A stretch of DNA of 64,000 nt from Lactobacillus amylolyticus DSM 11664 (GTDB lineage: Bacteria > Bacillota > Bacilli > Lactobacillales > Lactobacillaceae): assembly GCF_000178475.1 (NCBI RefSeq), contig NZ_ADNY01000066.1, forward strand, positions 99,304 to 163,303, written 5' to 3'. Position 1 is the stretch's first letter; the number at the start of each line of letters is the position of its first letter. This document shows, in pieces, positions 25,593-35,983 of this stretch. The translations under genes were made by a program, and so were the position numbers. The notes beneath the pieces were generated by a model. It was not told the DNA's origin, did not search any database, and saw nothing but the letters and a program-made list of their open reading frames with translations.

Positions 25593-26732
25593 CTATTCGC
25601 CGCCATAAATGTGGACTTGATAACTACTATCTGCTGTTTCTTTTGCAATCAATGCTTGAACATCATTGACAGAACCAATCTGAATTTCGATGGCCGTGTC
25701 ATTAGACAAATATTTCTTGGCTTGTGACAAAACCAAACGTGTAAAGCTTTGAATTTGTTCATAGCCATAAAACTGAGTAGTAATTGAAATATTTTCTTGC
25801 GTCAACTTGCCATTTTCATAACGCAAAGTTGCCGTTACCCCACTAATATTAGGGAAGTAATTTTGAACTGATGTCTTAAAACTACTGAAGCTTGAAGCAT
25901 CGCTGCTACTTACAGCTTTAGCACCACCAACTGTCGGTAAAACTTGTGTTTTTTCCGAAATTGATTTCCATTTAGTTATTTTACTACTATTAGCGCTAGC
26001 TGTCCCGTAAGCAAAATAACTTCCTCCAACTAAAGAGTCTTTTGAGGTACTGGAGAACAAGCCAATCGTAATTGGAACATTCTTCAAAGCCTTCTTCTTG
26101 CGCAAACGGCTAATTATTTCATTAGCCATTTTGATACCTTCGCTTCTTTGTTTGCTGCGCGAAATAGTCACTGAATATTCTGCGCCGTTTTTGGTCTTGG
26201 TGTAATAATCAACGGAATTCATCGCAAGGCCAAGGCTGATTCCACCCAAGCTGTATTTTGAGCCAGAACCAGTTAAATAATCCTGCTCGACTATTTCTTC
26301 AAGGTAATACGGATTATAGTGTTTCTTCGTACCAGCTGTCGGATTTAAACCAGTTGGATTGTTCTTGGATTTACGTGCCAGCCAGTCGGTGACAGTGGAA
26401 GCGTCCAAGTATTGACCTTCTTGGAAAGTATATGAACTAGTTGGGTAAGTCGTTTTAGAAATATTAACCAATCCCCGTTCCAGGCTGTGCGTATCAACGG
26501 AATTATCGTTATCAGTTGCCGTTAAACCGTCAATTGGTGACACTTGGTAGGTACCATTTTTCAGCAATACCGTATAACCGTTTTTACCTGTATTGGTCGT
26601 TTGATTTGTCTTCTTTTTTGTATTACTAGTAGTTGTTGCATTATTGGCTAAACTTGAATTCTTTAAATTGCCACAACCGCTTAAGGTAACTATCGCCCCT
26701 GCAAGGGCTAAAACTTGCAAATATCTTTTCAC
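25593..26732 (-). CDS. camS: CamS-family sex-pheromone lipoprotein
   Basis: 379-aa membrane-anchored lipoprotein. Signal peptide with lipobox LSGC (cysteine at about 20) followed by an Asn/Thr-rich linker (to about 55). The body is the CamS domain; in enterococci the processed signal peptide of CamS homologues acts as a conjugation pheromone, but its role in lactobacilli is unknown. The ATG at 26732 follows GGAAACAC; it lies 14 nt after ligA and 11 nt before gatC, in the usual Firmicutes order pcrA-ligA-camS-gatCAB. Confidence 0.92.
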   Translation of the reverse strand: MKRYLQVLALAGAIVTLSGCGNLKNSSLANNATTTSNTKKKTNQTTNTGKNGYTVLLKNGTYQVSPIDGLTATDNDNSVDTHSLERGLVNISKTTYPTSSYTFQEGQYLDASTVTDWLARKSKNNPTGLNPTAGTKKHYNPYYLEEIVEQDYLTGSGSKYSLGGISLGLAMNSVDYYTKTKNGAEYSVTISRSKQRSEGIKMANEIISRLRKKKALKNVPITIGLFSSTSKDSLVGGSYFAYGTASANSSKITKWKSISEKTQVLPTVGGAKAVSSSDASSFSSFKTSVQNYFPNISGVTATLRYENGKLTQENISITTQFYGYEQIQSFTRLVLSQAKKYLSNDTAIEIQIGSVNDVQALIAKETADSSYQVHIYGGE

Positions 26733-26746
26733 AATTAGTGTTTCCT

Positions 26747-28768
<2,022 letters not shown>

Positions 28769-28794
28769 CTATAAAAAATCAACCTTAGCTTTTA

Positions 28795-31044
28795 TTATAC
28801 CTTTTTGATTGGTGCAAAAGCAGCTAGCAGCCGTTTAACGCCCTTGTTTGCAAAAGCAATATCAAGTTCCATGTCTTCGCCTTCGCCGTTGACCTTCATA
28901 ACAACTCCGCGGCCCCAAACTTTATGTTCTACCTGATCGCCAACATGCCAGCCCTTCTTTTCAGCTCCAACTGCTCCTGAAGCCTTTTTAGCAGTTGTGT
29001 ACACCTGTGCTCGTGCATGTTCATCATTGCGAGCAAATGGTGCAGTTTGTGCTTGAAAGTAGCTTTGACCAATAAAGGTATTGCCAGCATTAGGATTTTC
29101 AACATTCAGATCTTTAGCGTCGATTTCAGCTAAAAATCTTGAAGGCGGATTATTCTGAATTCGGCCATACATCATTCTAGAGTAAGCATTAGTCAGATAC
29201 AGTTCTTGCTTTGCTCTAGTGATTCCAACGTAAGCCAACCGGCGTTCTTCTTCCAATTGACTTTCATCCATCATTGATCGTGATAATGGGAAAAGTCCAT
29301 CTTCCATTCCGATTAAAAAGACAACCGGAAATTCCAAACCTTTGGCAGCATGCAAAGTCATCAATGCAACTTGATTATCATCATCGTCTAAGTCATCTTG
29401 ATCACTCAATAATGATACTTCTGCTAAAAAGTCGCTTAATTGATCGGAATCATCATCTTCAGCTTCATAATGATCATCAAATCTCTTGGTTACTGACAAG
29501 AATTCATCCAAGTTTTCCAAACGCGTATCAGCATCAATATTATGTTCGGCCTTTAACGCGCTGGTGTAATCGAAATCATCCAAAATCTTTTCAGTCAAGC
29601 CAGTAACACTGTGATCTTTGGCAAAATTAATGGCATCATGCAATTTAGCAGCAAAGTCACTCAATTCTTGCGCAGCTCGATTTGAAATAGTGGACATCCC
29701 CACTTGATCCATTGCTTGCAGGGCATTCAAATTGTTTTCATTTGCAAAAGCCAATAACTTATCAACTGTTGCCGCACCAATTCCACGCTTAGGGGTATTG
29801 ATAATGCGGTTTAAACTCATGGTATCAGCCGGATTAGAAACTAATTTCAAATAGCTCATAACATCTTTGATTTCTTTTCGATCATAGAATTTATGACCGC
29901 CAACAATTTGATATGGTACATTTGACTTCACGAAAGCTTCTTCGACCGTACGCGATTGAGCATTGGTCCGGTAAAGAACGGCAAAATCTTTGTAGCTGCG
30001 CTTTTGATCTTTAACTTCTTCTTGAATTTTAGAAATAATGTAGTGAGCTTCATCATCACCGCTTTGAGCTTTATAGTAGGTTACCTTTTCGCCTTCACCG
30101 CGATCAGTCCATAAATTTTTGGACTTGCGGTTTTGATTGTTTTTGATGACAGAATTGGCAGCTGACAAAATGTGGCCGGTTGAGCGGTAATTTTGTTCCA
30201 ACTTGACTGTACGCACGCCATCGTTTTTATAGTCGGACTCAAAGTTCATGATGTTTTCCATATTGGCACCACGCCAGCCATAAATTGACTGATCGGCATC
30301 CCCAACAACGCAAATATTTTTATATTGAGCAGCCAAGGCATGGGTCAACTCATATTGTGCTTGGTTCGTATCCTGGTACTCATCCACCAAAATGTAGCGA
30401 AACTTGTTTTGATAATAATGCAAAGTTTCCTTATCTTTTTTAAACAAAACCAGCGTCTGCATGATCAAATCGTCAAAGTCCATAATTTGATCGCGTCTGA
30501 GCCGTTTTTGGTATTCTTGATAGATCTGGGCAACCATTTTTTCAAAGGGAGAAGAAGCACTCATTGCAAAAGCTTCTGTCGTCAATAAATCATTCTTGCC
30601 ATTGGAAATCGCGGATAAAATTCTACGCGGATCATACATCTTGGGGTTGATGTTGAGATCCTTTTCAATATGCTTAACCAGCGTAAGCTGTTCGGCTGAA
30701 TCTGCAATTGAAAAATTATGACTGTAGTTGATCTTATCAGCATCTCGCCGCAAAATCCGAACGCATAAAGCGTGGAAAGTAGACATCCAAATACTCTCAG
30801 CTGCTGGGCCAAGCAGTTTTTGTTCACGTTCGCGCATTTCATTGGCTGCCTTGTTAGTAAAAGTAATCGCCAAAATATTCCAGGGATTAACATTGTTTTT
30901 TTCAACTAAATACGCAATCCGGCGCGTCAAAACCGAAGTCTTTCCCGATCCGGCACCAGCAACTACTAGTAATGGACCTTCCGTGGTTTCAACAGCTTGC
31001 TTTTGTTGCGGATTTAATCCAGCTAAAATTGATTCTTCGCTCAT
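28795..31044 (-). CDS. pcrA: ATP-dependent 3'-5' DNA helicase PcrA (UvrD/Rep family)
   Basis: 749 aa, SF1A helicase for repair and rolling-circle plasmid replication. Walker A VVAGAGSGKTS at 28-37, motif Ia ITFTNKAANEMRER, motif II VDEYQDTN, motif III VVGDADQSIYGWRGA, motif V/VI TLHAAKGLEFPVVF and YVGITRAK. The C-terminal Tudor-like RNA-polymerase-interaction segment (GDQVEHKVWGRGVVMKV) is present. I start at ATG 31044 (MSEESIL); a GTG at 31059 would use the presumed Shine-Dalgarno region (GAAGGGAATCAGG) as codons. Confidence 0.96.
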   Translation of the reverse strand: MSEESILAGLNPQQKQAVETTEGPLLVVAGAGSGKTSVLTRRIAYLVEKNNVNPWNILAITFTNKAANEMREREQKLLGPAAESIWMSTFHALCVRILRRDADKINYSHNFSIADSAEQLTLVKHIEKDLNINPKMYDPRRILSAISNGKNDLLTTEAFAMSASSPFEKMVAQIYQEYQKRLRRDQIMDFDDLIMQTLVLFKKDKETLHYYQNKFRYILVDEYQDTNQAQYELTHALAAQYKNICVVGDADQSIYGWRGANMENIMNFESDYKNDGVRTVKLEQNYRSTGHILSAANSVIKNNQNRKSKNLWTDRGEGEKVTYYKAQSGDDEAHYIISKIQEEVKDQKRSYKDFAVLYRTNAQSRTVEEAFVKSNVPYQIVGGHKFYDRKEIKDVMSYLKLVSNPADTMSLNRIINTPKRGIGAATVDKLLAFANENNLNALQAMDQVGMSTISNRAAQELSDFAAKLHDAINFAKDHSVTGLTEKILDDFDYTSALKAEHNIDADTRLENLDEFLSVTKRFDDHYEAEDDDSDQLSDFLAEVSLLSDQDDLDDDDNQVALMTLHAAKGLEFPVVFLIGMEDGLFPLSRSMMDESQLEEERRLAYVGITRAKQELYLTNAYSRMMYGRIQNNPPSRFLAEIDAKDLNVENPNAGNTFIGQSYFQAQTAPFARNDEHARAQVYTTAKKASGAVGAEKKGWHVGDQVEHKVWGRGVVMKVNGEGEDMELDIAFANKGVKRLLAAFAPIKKV

Positions 31045-31098
31045 CCTGATTCCCTTCACAAAAATTATTTAAGAAAATATAGCCCTAATATTATAACA

Positions 31099-31136
31099 AA
31101 GAAAAAGAGCTTGAAACAAATGTTCCAGACTCAATC
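31099..31136 (-). terminator. Terminator after the glucosaminidase gene
   Basis: On the minus strand, GAGTCTGGAAC and GTTTCAAGCTC form an imperfect stem over ATTT and are followed by TTTTTC. Confidence 0.65.
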
Positions 31137-31146
31137 ATTAACGCTT

Positions 31147-31797
31147 TTACTTATCATATTTTTGCAAGTTATACTGCTCAATCAGGCTCACCAATTTAGC
31201 AGCATAATTTGGATCTGTAGCGTAGCCATCAGTAACCAGTTCCTTGGCCTGCTGCTTGTAATTTTTAGCAGCTAAAACATGCTTGTACTGCTTGTGATTC
31301 CAAGTGGTCCCATTCTGGAATAAACGCGCATGAGCTCGAATTGAAGCCTCGCAGGAATCATAAATTTGAAAGCGCGCTTTAACGTTCACCCACTTGCCTT
31401 TGACGTATTCTTTTGTAACCAAAACAACAGAAGTATTAGGATTGGTTCCTTTAATGCCAAACAGATTGTTGTATTTCTGCGATAAATCGCTTTGACCGTA
31501 ATTGCTTTCTAGACAAGCCTGAGCAATCGTAATGCTTGGAAGCAAATCATATGATTTATCGACTTCTTTAGCAATTGGCCCTATTTTTTTGATAAAAGCT
31601 TTCCGCTGACGCAAAAGCTTTGCTTGTTCCTGCTGCTTTTGCACCTGCTCTTGTCTTATTTGTTGAGACTGCAAAGCTTGCCGCCGATAATATCTAAAGC
31701 AGATGAAGGCGACCAGTAAAACAACCAGAATTAAAAATGTTCTTAAAATAATTCCCATGCTTTTGGAAATTCGATGTTTTTTGCGTTTTTTTGCCAT
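31147..31797 (-). CDS. Membrane-anchored N-acetylglucosaminidase (FlgJ/LytG-type)
   Basis: 216 aa: basic N-terminus, one transmembrane segment (about 13-34, ILRTFLILVVLLVAFICF), a Gln-rich coiled spacer (40-65), then a GH73-type glucosaminidase domain (PSITIAQACLESNYGQSDLS, NNLFGIKGTNPN, FQIYDSCEASIRAHARLF). The catalytic glutamate is in the ACLESNYG motif. Cuts between N-acetylglucosamine and N-acetylmuramic acid in peptidoglycan; the single anchor suggests a role in growth or cell separation. No LysM or SH3 wall-binding domain. Confidence 0.88.
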   Translation of the reverse strand: MAKKRKKHRISKSMGIILRTFLILVVLLVAFICFRYYRRQALQSQQIRQEQVQKQQEQAKLLRQRKAFIKKIGPIAKEVDKSYDLLPSITIAQACLESNYGQSDLSQKYNNLFGIKGTNPNTSVVLVTKEYVKGKWVNVKARFQIYDSCEASIRAHARLFQNGTTWNHKQYKHVLAAKNYKQQAKELVTDGYATDPNYAAKLVSLIEQYNLQKYDK

Positions 31798-31884
31798 ATA
31801 ATTTCCTGTCTTTTCTTCAGATCTGTTATTAAATAAAGTATAAACTCTTCAAAATAAAAGAAAATATTTGTTAATTATTAGTAT

Positions 31885-31916
31885 AAAAAAAGAAGCCGCT
31901 CATCAGCGACTTCTTA
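31885..31916 (-). terminator. Terminator after tRNA-Leu
   Basis: AAGAAGCCGCT / AGCGACTTCTT hairpin over CATC, with A7 on the plus strand (U-run on the transcript). Confidence 0.82.
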
Positions 31917-31917
31917 T

Positions 31918-32005
31918 TGGTGCGGGCGAGAAGACTCGAACTTCCACGATCTAAAGCGATCACAAGATCCTTAGTCTTGCGCGTCTGCCATTCCGCCACG
32001 CCCGC
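31918..32005 (-). tRNA. tRNA-Leu (anticodon AAG)
   Basis: Minus-strand cloverleaf with acceptor GCGGGCG/CGCCCGC, D arm GGCGGAATGGCAGACGC, anticodon loop CTAAGGA (anticodon AAG), a long variable arm as required for class II tRNA-Leu (TGATCGCTTTAGATCG), T loop GTTCGAGTC, discriminator A, and an encoded CCA (31918-31920). The two glutamine tRNAs below do not encode CCA. Confidence 0.95.
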
Positions 32006-32063
32006 GGTACTTAATTATATTAACCCAAAAAGCAGAATCGCGCAAGGAAATATTAAAATTTAT

Positions 32064-32516
32064 TCATTTTTTTACCAGCTTCAATTTACCGTGGCAACGA
32101 CCGCAGCGATACCTGCGCGTATTAAGACGGCGCACGCGCGGATATTGCAAACCGCAGTTTTGACAAACATACAGATAATGGCGTTTTCTGGTCTTTCTTA
32201 AACCAATGTCAGGCGCATAGCGACTGCCACCTACTCGTTTAAGCAAAACTTTAAAATCATGATCACGATGCTGATAGCCCAGACCTAATAAATGCAAATG
32301 ATAGTGACATAACTCATGCTTGATAATGCCAACTAAATTAGAATAATGGTCTGGCGTTAAAAAGTGAGCATTAAATTCAAGATGATGATCGTCCAAATGG
32401 TAGCGGCCACCGGTTGTAGTCATACGCCGATTAATTTTTATTAGGTGTAAAAATGGCCGGCCGAAGGATTGCAGCGATATTTGTTCAACTAATTTTTGCA
32501 GTTCTTCTTCATTCAT
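32064..32516 (-). CDS. sprT: SprT-family zinc metalloprotease-like protein
   Basis: 150 aa. Zincin motif HELCHYH (about 89-95) and a C-terminal four-cysteine zinc ribbon (YVCQNCG ... YRCGRCHGKL). The same architecture is found in SprT-like proteins of Gram-positives (YdcK). Activity and substrate unknown; eukaryotic relatives (SPRTN) cleave DNA-protein crosslinks. Start ATG 32516 overlaps the stop of the glycosyltransferase gene upstream. Confidence 0.88.
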   Translation of the reverse strand: MNEEELQKLVEQISLQSFGRPFLHLIKINRRMTTTGGRYHLDDHHLEFNAHFLTPDHYSNLVGIIKHELCHYHLHLLGLGYQHRDHDFKVLLKRVGGSRYAPDIGLRKTRKRHYLYVCQNCGLQYPRVRRLNTRRYRCGRCHGKLKLVKK

Positions 32517-33217
32517 TAGCTTCGAATATATTTAGCATACAAAGCGGCCTGACGTTTGGTCTTGATTCTAACCTTCAAAGCCGTCACAATTTTGCGTTTC
32601 AGCGGCTTTTCTCCTTCCATCCAGGTTCCAGTAAAGACGTGAATAGTCTTTGAATCCTCTGAAGGATTGCATAAAACGCCATCTGGATATACATGGATGC
32701 CGGTTTCCAGCATTTGTTCTTGATTGTTCGGCTTGGCACCGTATTTTTCTTTCAAAATATCAGAGACTGAAACGGTGTTGACGCCAGCCATTTGATCCTT
32801 GCTGTCAAATTCGAAATTGCGATCATCATAATAAGCCAGCATGTCCTTGAGCAATGGATGATGTTTTTCAGCACCAAAAACAGCCGTGAACGGATTCTCT
32901 TTATTTTCAAAGCCGACAAAAGCATGATTATCAAGCAAGCTTTCCAAATTGTCGAGCACCAGAACATCGGTATCCAGATATATTCCGCCTTGTTCATAAA
33001 TTGCTTTTGCCCGAATATAGTCAGATACAAAAGCCCATTTTTTTGCTTTATAGGCTTGTTCGACATATTTATTTTCATGAATATCAAAATTGTCTTCATT
33101 CCATTCAACAATCTTGTAATCCTGCAAATGATTTTGCCAGGTCTTCATGCAGCGCTGAATGTTCTTGGGCTTAGGATTGCCACCTACCCAAACGTAATGA
33201 ATGATTTTTGGAATCAT
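32516..33217 (-). CDS. GT32-type capsular/surface polysaccharide glycosyltransferase
   Basis: 233 aa. The start MIPKIIHYVWVGGNPKP and the DxD metal/nucleotide-sugar motif at 82-84 (GGIYLDTDVLVLDNL) identify the GT32 (Gly_transf_sug, OCH1-like) family. Cytosolic; donor and acceptor unknown. Its ATG is 2 nt before the flippase stop, so it belongs to a three-gene surface-glycan set with the flippase and the CDP-glycerol transferase. Confidence 0.88.
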   Translation of the reverse strand: MIPKIIHYVWVGGNPKPKNIQRCMKTWQNHLQDYKIVEWNEDNFDIHENKYVEQAYKAKKWAFVSDYIRAKAIYEQGGIYLDTDVLVLDNLESLLDNHAFVGFENKENPFTAVFGAEKHHPLLKDMLAYYDDRNFEFDSKDQMAGVNTVSVSDILKEKYGAKPNNQEQMLETGIHVYPDGVLCNPSEDSKTIHVFTGTWMEGEKPLKRKIVTALKVRIKTKRQAALYAKYIRS

Positions 33218-33219
33218 CG

Positions 33220-34650
33220 TTATCCTCGCTTCAAAAATTTCTTAACTAGTGCGATCAAATCTTGATTAAAGTCTAATTTCATAATAAACATCAATGCCAA
33301 ATAGATAGCAAACATGATGATCGATTTAACTGCCATATTGATAAAGGCAGAGTTAATCAGATTTGGCATCAATAATCCAATTACCAAAGTAACAATGGCA
33401 ATTAAAAAGTACTTCGGAATGTCCTTGAACGAATACTTAAAGTCATAGCCATCGCGAACAATCCACAAGCGAAGCAATAACACAATAAACTCGGTGATTA
33501 AAATTGCCACCATAGCACCTGCCGCACCATATGGCCGGTCCAGCAAAAAGCTCAGAACCACTTCTAAAATAGCACCAATAATTACTGGCAGTGCATAATC
33601 TTTATCGCGATGGTTGGCTAAGGCAAATTGGTTTGCAAAAACCCCACCAGTTGGAATCATAATAATCGTCAACGTGAAGAAAAACATCAGCGGCGTCATT
33701 GGAGTATATTTTTGACCAAAGAAAAATGGTACAAATTGCTTGGTATTAGCCATGATAATTACTGAAAACAAAGTTCCCAGCATGACCGTAGCCTCTAACG
33801 ACTTTTTCAAAACAACCTGCTGCGTTTTTTTGCCTTCACTTGCCATTTTAGGCATGATAACCAACGAAATACTGGTAATTACTCCCAAAATCATATTCGA
33901 AATTCGTTGTGAATTATCATAATAGGCAACTTGCGTTGAATTCTGAAAGATACCCAAAATTGGCTTATCTAGCGAAGTATAGATCTGCGTAGCAATTTGA
34001 GGAATCAGCAGCGTGATAATTGATCTGATAGTTGTCCGATATTTATAAAAATGAGCCACAGGTTTACCCACATATTTGTGGATATCAAACCAAAAAACAA
34101 AGGAGCCCAACATTGTGGAAACAGACATAATCAACAAATATTTCCACAAGTCGCCTGGTGATTTTACCCAAAGCAAAATCAAAACAACGCTAACCAGCTT
34201 AACAGCAGTATTTTTAAGAACGACGCGCCCGAAATCTGCTAAACCTTGGAAGAACCAAGAGATATCCACTTGCGCAGAAATCAAATATGGTGCCATCAAA
34301 ATAATGTAGTTCCAATATTGAATGTGGAAAAGATTAGTGATTGCCAAAACAATGATAATCGTCACTAAACCAGCAATGCCTTGAAAATACCATAAGCCCC
34401 AAAAGGCATCAGTCAAGTCCTGTGGCGTACCATAAACCCACGTCCGTGAGATCGTCCGCATACCAATATAGGACACTGACAAGGTACAAAAGACCATCAA
34501 AAATTGCATCGTATTATTAACGCTGCTATAAATACCATAGGTTTTAGGCCCTAAAACCCGTGACAAATAAGGTACCGTGATTAATGGTACCAAAACCAAA
34601 AAGATTTGATAAACTGCGTTGTAAACGATATTTAAAAATGTTCTTTTCAA
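33220..34650 (-). CDS. Wzx-type flippase (polysaccharide/oligosaccharide exporter)
   Basis: 476 aa with about 14 transmembrane helices, the MOP/PST exporter family that flips lipid-linked oligosaccharide repeats across the membrane. Starts FLNIVYNAVYQIFLVLVPLI (TM1) followed by TVPYLSRVLGPKTYGIYSS, both family hallmarks. Co-oriented and close-packed with the GT32 and CDP-glycerol transferase genes; no polymerase (wzy) is seen in the window. Confidence 0.9.
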   Translation of the reverse strand: MKRTFLNIVYNAVYQIFLVLVPLITVPYLSRVLGPKTYGIYSSVNNTMQFLMVFCTLSVSYIGMRTISRTWVYGTPQDLTDAFWGLWYFQGIAGLVTIIIVLAITNLFHIQYWNYIILMAPYLISAQVDISWFFQGLADFGRVVLKNTAVKLVSVVLILLWVKSPGDLWKYLLIMSVSTMLGSFVFWFDIHKYVGKPVAHFYKYRTTIRSIITLLIPQIATQIYTSLDKPILGIFQNSTQVAYYDNSQRISNMILGVITSISLVIMPKMASEGKKTQQVVLKKSLEATVMLGTLFSVIIMANTKQFVPFFFGQKYTPMTPLMFFFTLTIIMIPTGGVFANQFALANHRDKDYALPVIIGAILEVVLSFLLDRPYGAAGAMVAILITEFIVLLLRLWIVRDGYDFKYSFKDIPKYFLIAIVTLVIGLLMPNLINSAFINMAVKSIIMFAIYLALMFIMKLDFNQDLIALVKKFLKRG

Positions 34651-34660
34651 AACGTTTCAC

Positions 34661-35809
34661 CTAGTTAACTTTTGTCATGCAGGCAAATAATTTTTCACAG
34701 TAGTTTTCGCCCTTAACCTCTTGTGTTAAATGCAGCCAATACAAACGACGATCCCTAATCTGCTGATTATCTGGTTCCCTCAGAGCTTCAAGCAGCTGAG
34801 CTTGTGAATTAACTTTAATTCCTGGCGTTATTTCCTCATATGGGCTGAGCAATAAACCACGTGTTTTTTCATATTGTTTAAGAAAATTAGTGACAAAGAT
34901 AATCGGATTGTTCAAAAGAAGATAATCAAAATAGATTGATGAAAAATCCGTTAGCAAAAAGTCCGTATCGCCCAATAATTCATACAGATCATAGTTGTGA
35001 TCAAATAAATAATCATTATTTAAAAAGGCAATGTTGGAGTACTTGCTCGAAAAGTCAGCAAACATGCGCATTTCATACGGATGCAATTTAACGATCAAAT
35101 ATTGGTGCCTTTCCTTTAATGCCGCGTTTAACTGTGCGACATCAAAATCAGCGAATGCAAAAAAGTTGCCCGCCTTAATTTGCGCCATAATCTTGGGATC
35201 ATCTAATTCGTACCTAAAAGTTGGCATATAGATGCCGATCTGCGCCTCAGCATCTGTTTGATGAAACAGGTCTTGCAGCAATTCTTCTTTAGTAATAATG
35301 GGCTTTTGCAAATAATCAAGTCTTGGGAAACCAACCTTATGATATTTCTTGCCCTCAACAGCGATGCAAGCACTCATCAAAGTTTCATACAAATCAGAAT
35401 TAGAAGCCACAATATCGGCATATTTATGCCACAATTTTTCATTGCGACAGTTGTCTTTTCTTCTCGTATTATTGGCCATAATACCCATGCGCTTCAATGG
35501 AACACCGTGCCACAATTGAATATTCAGCTGCCCCTTTTTCACTTTAAAAGGCTGGTGGGTCGTAACGATATAGCGAGCAGAGCCAATCTTTTTCCAGGTC
35601 ATACGATCTAGATGAGAAGAAGGCCAAGGCTCAACCAGAGTTACCTGATACTCTGGATGGTTGAGCTGCAAATATTTGTAGAACAAATAGCCATTAGAAC
35701 CTGATCGCCCAGCACCATTCAAGATGACCACTTCATTCGGCTGAATCGGATTAAAATAAGCGAAAATCTTCATTAAGCAAAGATAGACGCGAAAAAGCAA
35801 ACTTTTCAT
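34661..35809 (-). CDS. CDP-glycerol glycerophosphotransferase family protein (TagB/TagF-like)
   Basis: 382 aa, about the length of a single catalytic domain. Transfers glycerol-3-phosphate units from CDP-glycerol in teichoic-acid or teichoic-acid-like polymer synthesis. Family motifs: QLWHGVPLKRMGIMA (about 117-131) and LLTDFSSIYFDYLLLNNPIIF near residues 300-320, with KLHPYE before it. tagD at 43.2 kb can supply CDP-glycerol. An N-terminal hydrophobic segment is weak, so the protein is probably membrane-associated. First gene of the 3-gene surface cluster. Confidence 0.88.
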   Translation of the reverse strand: MKSLLFRVYLCLMKIFAYFNPIQPNEVVILNGAGRSGSNGYLFYKYLQLNHPEYQVTLVEPWPSSHLDRMTWKKIGSARYIVTTHQPFKVKKGQLNIQLWHGVPLKRMGIMANNTRRKDNCRNEKLWHKYADIVASNSDLYETLMSACIAVEGKKYHKVGFPRLDYLQKPIITKEELLQDLFHQTDAEAQIGIYMPTFRYELDDPKIMAQIKAGNFFAFADFDVAQLNAALKERHQYLIVKLHPYEMRMFADFSSKYSNIAFLNNDYLFDHNYDLYELLGDTDFLLTDFSSIYFDYLLLNNPIIFVTNFLKQYEKTRGLLLSPYEEITPGIKVNSQAQLLEALREPDNQQIRDRRLYWLHLTQEVKGENYCEKLFACMTKVN

Positions 35810-35932
35810 AATCTCACTAATTTTCTTTTACTTTATTGGTATATTTTAGCAGACATTAATAAATTAACTATCTCAAATAAGAATCTTTACTGATTCTTCA
35901 GACCTATCTACCATCATACTATTTTATCAGTA

Positions 35933-35972
35933 AAAAAATAAGAGGCAGACAAATTATCCACCTCTTATTTAC
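35933..35972 (-). terminator. Terminator after the P-type ATPase
   Basis: AATAAGAGG(TGG)/ (CTG)CCTCTTATT stem with T7 on the minus strand. Confidence 0.8.
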
Positions 35973-35983
35973 TTGCAACTAAA

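Noticed and set aside
32792-33265. 157-codon plus-strand frame opposite the GT32 gene
   Set aside because: Antisense shadow; the minus-strand frame has the DxD motif and overlapping operon starts.
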